Source: Maritimibacter sp. REDSEA-S28_B5
GTDB taxonomy: Bacteria; Pseudomonadota; Alphaproteobacteria; Rhodobacterales; Rhodobacteraceae
Direction: 5' to 3'
Assembly: GCA_001626765.1 (NCBI GenBank)
Contig: LUOO01000016.1
Coordinates: 1-64,000, forward strand
DNA: 64,000 bases
Shown here one piece after another: positions 61,964 to 64,000 of the stretch; position 1 is the first letter of the stretch; the number at the start of each line of letters is the position of its first letter. Both the position numbers and the translations under genes were made by a program. A model generated the notes under the pieces. That model saw only the letters and a list, made by a program, of their open reading frames with translations. It did no database searches and was not told the origin of the DNA.

Positions 61964-62386
61964 ATGGCCATTCAGCGCACCTTCTCGATCATCAAGCCGG
62001 ACGCCACCAAGCGTAACCTGACCGGCGCGATCAACGCGAAACTCGAAGCCGCCGGCCTTCGCATCATCGCGCAGAAGCGCATCCACCTGTCGAAAGCCCA
62101 GGCTGGCGTGTTCTACGCCGTGCACGCCGAGCGTCCCTTCTACGACGAGCTGTGCGAATTCATGTCGTCGGAGCCGATCGTGGTGCAGGTTCTCGAAGGC
62201 GAGAACGCGATCGCGAAGAACCGCGAAGTCATGGGCGCGACCAACCCCGCCGATGCCGCCGAAGGCACCATCCGCAAGGAATTCGCCCTCTCGATCGGTG
62301 AAAACTCGGTCCACGGCTCGGACGGCGAAGACACCGCCGCTCAGGAAATCGCCTATTTCTTCTCGGGCCTCGAACTGGTCGGCTAA
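61964..62386 (+). CDS. ndk: Nucleoside diphosphate kinase
   Basis: This 140-residue enzyme balances NTP and dNTP pools. The phospho-histidine His117 is in [52 protein letters not shown] and [17 protein letters not shown] are all conserved. The length is typical. The start ATG 61964 follows AAAGGACCACC. Its own promoter must lie in the 249 bp after the divergent ABC-F start. A strong terminator follows. Confidence 0.97.
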   Translation: MAIQRTFSIIKPDATKRNLTGAINAKLEAAGLRIIAQKRIHLSKAQAGVFYAVHAERPFYDELCEFMSSEPIVVQVLEGENAIAKNREVMGATNPADAAEGTIRKEFALSIGENSVHGSDGEDTAAQEIAYFFSGLELVG

Positions 62387-62410
62387 GCCGCCTTCGCCTG
62401 CCGGGACAAG

Positions 62411-62440
62411 AAAGGCCGCTCCATCCGGGGCGGCCTTTTT
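62411..62440 (+). terminator. Terminator after ndk
   Basis: AAAGGCCGC (62411-62419) pairs with GCGGCCTTT (62430-62438) and runs into TTTTT. Confidence 0.9.
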
Positions 62441-62474
62441 CGTGGCCCGAAGGGGCCAACGCCCGCAAGTGGCC

Positions 62475-63209
62475 TCACATCCCGTGATCCGGGCAGTCCG
62501 CCATGATGAGCGTTTCGTGTTCGGCCAAAAGGTCATTCAGGGCCGCGACCGGCGCGGTGAAATTCGTGACGTCAAAACTGAATTGCGCCAGCGACCCTTG
62601 GTCTGCCGGGGGTTCCGCTGCCTCGTCCTCGGTCGTCGTCTCGAAGAGCGCGAAGCGCACGATTGTCTTGGCGCGGACAACCTGACCATAGTCCACCGTG
62701 GCCTCCGTATCCGAACCGAAATCCTCGATCTGATCGTAGGCCGCGTTATAGCCCGTGTGCATCGACAGGAAGGTGCCTATCGGAAAGGTGACCGGCTCCA
62801 TCGGGGCCGACATGATGGTGCGGCCATCGACGATCAGCTTGCCCCAAAGCCGCCGGGGCACATCCGGGTCCGCCCCCTCGGGCACGATGGGCGACACGAG
62901 CACTTCGACGCCATAGGCGCCGACGCCGTCGAGCACCTGGGCCGTGCTCTGGACCTGCGCCAGCCGCAGCCCGTCCGGGGCCTGCGCCTCAGCGGCCCAT
63001 TGGCTCCCGATCAGCCGCACGTCATAGGTTTCGGATCGCAGCAGGATCTGCTCGTATCTCGGTGGCTCACCCGCTTCGCCAAAGTAATGGAGCTCGGCCG
63101 CCCAGGGCAGATCCTCACCGCCCGCGCGATAGACACAGCGCAGTTGGTCGGCTTGGGCGGCGGTCGTCAGGACAAGCGTGATGGCTATTGAGGCGAGTGG
63201 TGTATTCAC
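62475..63209 (-). CDS. Secreted protein of unknown function
   Basis: This 244-residue protein starts at GTG 63209 (NTPLASIAITLVLTTAAQAD), giving a clean signal peptide; longer in-frame starts would bury it. The mature protein contains LRCVYRAGGEDLPWAAEL, QILLRSETYDVRLIG, LWGKLIVDGRTIMSAPMEPV and ends FTAPVAALNDLLAEHETLIM. The pattern suggests a beta-rich periplasmic fold, perhaps DUF3108-like in style, but I do not recognise it with confidence. It converges on ndk, whose terminator lies between the genes. Confidence 0.65.
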   Translation of the reverse strand: MNTPLASIAITLVLTTAAQADQLRCVYRAGGEDLPWAAELHYFGEAGEPPRYEQILLRSETYDVRLIGSQWAAEAQAPDGLRLAQVQSTAQVLDGVGAYGVEVLVSPIVPEGADPDVPRRLWGKLIVDGRTIMSAPMEPVTFPIGTFLSMHTGYNAAYDQIEDFGSDTEATVDYGQVVRAKTIVRFALFETTTEDEAAEPPADQGSLAQFSFDVTNFTAPVAALNDLLAEHETLIMADCPDHGM

Positions 63210-63459
63210 GGTGCGGCTTTCAATTTCTGTGCAGGTCAATGGTCCGGGAACAGTAAAGTCCTGACGACGAAAGAAAACCCGGATCTTGCCTGAGACTGTC
63301 CGCGACGTCGCGCGCTTGCCCGGGCCGCCGGCAGGCCCAATGGGCATCGGTCATGCCAAGGCGCCTTGGAGCACCGGATCAGGGCACCGGCCAGCAGGCG
63401 TTAACCAATTTGTAGGTCTCTATCCTGCAAGGTCATGCTGACCGAAGGAGGGTCCCTCA

Positions 63460-63735
63460 ATGTCCGAAGTCGATGCGATCGCCGTTGTCAACGAAGCCCT
63501 GCTCGAGGTTCTCGAGAATGCGTTCGACGTGATGGAGGTCCTTCGGGACTATGTCGAACCCGTCGCGGCCTTCGTTGCACCCGTTCCCTTGTCCCATCTT
63601 CTGGAAATCTTCGATCGGCACGGGTTGGAGGCGGCGGGAATGCAGGTGCTCATCGACGAAGACGACCGGCGTTACCGCACGGTATTTGCACAATCCGAGG
63701 TTTCCGTTGGCGCCTGTCGGGCCGACGCCGTCTGA
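63460..63735 (+). CDS. Small acidic protein of unknown function
   Basis: This 91-residue ORF has a good ribosome site (GAAGGAGGG) before ATG 63460. The protein is acidic and helix-rich (VDAIAVVNEALLEVLENAFD, then DVMEVLRDYVEPVAAFVAPV) with a Cys near the end (GACRADAV). No signal peptide or known domain was recognised. It ends 3 bp before the convergent esterase gene stop. Codon use and ribosome site support it as real. Confidence 0.6.
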   Translation: MSEVDAIAVVNEALLEVLENAFDVMEVLRDYVEPVAAFVAPVPLSHLLEIFDRHGLEAAGMQVLIDEDDRRYRTVFAQSEVSVGACRADAV

Positions 63736-63738
63736 CCT

Positions 63739-64000
63739 TCATTCGAACTGGCTGAAAAATCGCCAGACGATGTTGGCGCCGTCGATTTCCTCGGTCGGGC
63801 GTCCGATCAGGAGCGGCGACATATCCGGCCCGCCGCCGGGCCAGTAGTGCCCCATGCCGGTGATCCTCAATGACCAGACGGGCAGGGCGCAACCCTGTCG
63901 CTGGCGGAATACAAGACTGGTGCCGTCGTCGATCACGTCGCGGACACTCTCCTGATAGTCCGCGCCGCAACCCGCCCGCTGGCCGAAGAAATCACTCGTC
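63739..64000 (-). CDS. PHB depolymerase/feruloyl esterase-like protein (C-terminal part only)
   Basis: The minus-strand frame is open from the right edge to TAA-type stop 63739-63741, giving about 86 C-terminal residues. They read TSDFFGQRAGCGADYQESVR, LVFRQRQGCALPVWSLRITG, GMGHYWPGGGPD and EEIDGANIVWRFFSQFE. The GxGHxWPGG block holds the catalytic histidine of the LpqC/PHB-depolymerase esterase family, and the two cysteines may pair. The nucleophile Ser and N-terminus lie outside the window. A secreted alpha/beta hydrolase acting on polyesters or feruloyl esters is likely. Confidence 0.65.
   Translation of the reverse strand, partial: TSDFFGQRAGCGADYQESVRDVIDDGTSLVFRQRQGCALPVWSLRITGMGHYWPGGGPDMSPLLIGRPTEEIDGANIVWRFFSQFE

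Overview
The window looks like a chromosomal segment of a GC-rich alphaproteobacterium of the Rhodobacterales (Roseobacter/Paracoccus-like). This rests on the gene order DUF177-rpmF-plsX-fabH-ihfA-merR, a Paracoccus-type sox cluster with soxT-soxR-soxS divergent from soxVWXYZABCDEF, an ornithine-lipid OlsB, and a holin of the family tied to gene transfer agents. No rRNA, tRNA, insertion sequence, prophage head/tail genes or CRISPR array was recognised. All species-level statements are inference from gene content.

Layout. 1-5107 (minus): fatty-acid/phospholipid start-up and ribosome genes (DUF177, rpmF, plsX, fabH), then ihfA and a MerR regulator that runs off the left edge; a methyltransferase relic lies between DUF177 and rpmF. 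5189-22959: housekeeping genes (bamE, olsB, an ABC-F ATPase, hemB, mfd, a DEAD-box helicase, transporters, a DsbA-like protein, a TauE-type exporter, an acyltransferase, murI, argC). 23107-29832: cytochrome c maturation genes ccmE and ccmF-ccmH flank a compact lysis-like cassette (GH108 muramidase, GTA-type holin, small ATGA-coupled ORFs), an ArsR/SRPBCC pair and an outer-membrane beta-barrel. 29920-39167: enoyl-CoA hydratase, aminotransferase, a broken trpD behind an intact trpG, a frameshifted divergent polysaccharide deacetylase gene, metY, a DUF2239/GIY-YIG-like divergent pair sharing a duplicated palindromic operator, and a glycosyltransferase-like gene.

39179-57064 is the core of the window: a complete thiosulfate-oxidation island. 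Minus strand: soxS, soxR, soxT and a flavin reductase. Plus strand: soxV, W, X, Y, Z, A, B, C, D, E and F, then DUF302, a two-part YeeE/YedE channel, a persulfide dioxygenase, a TIGR01244/DUF442 protein and a SulP permease. SoxV/W/S deliver reductant to the periplasm. SoxXA loads thiosulfate onto SoxYZ, SoxB releases sulfate and SoxCD oxidises the sulfane. SoxEF looks like a flavocytochrome c sulfide dehydrogenase pair. The downstream genes plausibly handle sulfane sulfur, thiosulfate/sulfide transport and sulfate. The ccm genes elsewhere in the window belong to the pathway needed to mature the c-type cytochromes SoxX, A, D and E.

The regulatory DNA is unusually readable. Exact ATTC-N8-GAAT sites, the operator class of SqrR/BigR/SoxR-type thiol-redox ArsR repressors, sit before soxT, soxC and the persulfide dioxygenase. 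Degenerate copies or other palindromes sit before soxV, soxX, soxE and yeeE. Rho-independent terminators split the island after soxA, soxB, soxD and the second yeeE gene. 57301-64000 returns to ordinary genes (SDR, GNAT, clan AA protease, marC, ABC-F, ndk, secreted proteins) and ends in a partial PHB-depolymerase-like esterase.

Four genes carry internal deletions or frameshifts (methyltransferase, SRPBCC, trpD, polysaccharide deacetylase). Whether these are real decay or assembly error cannot be settled from the sequence alone.
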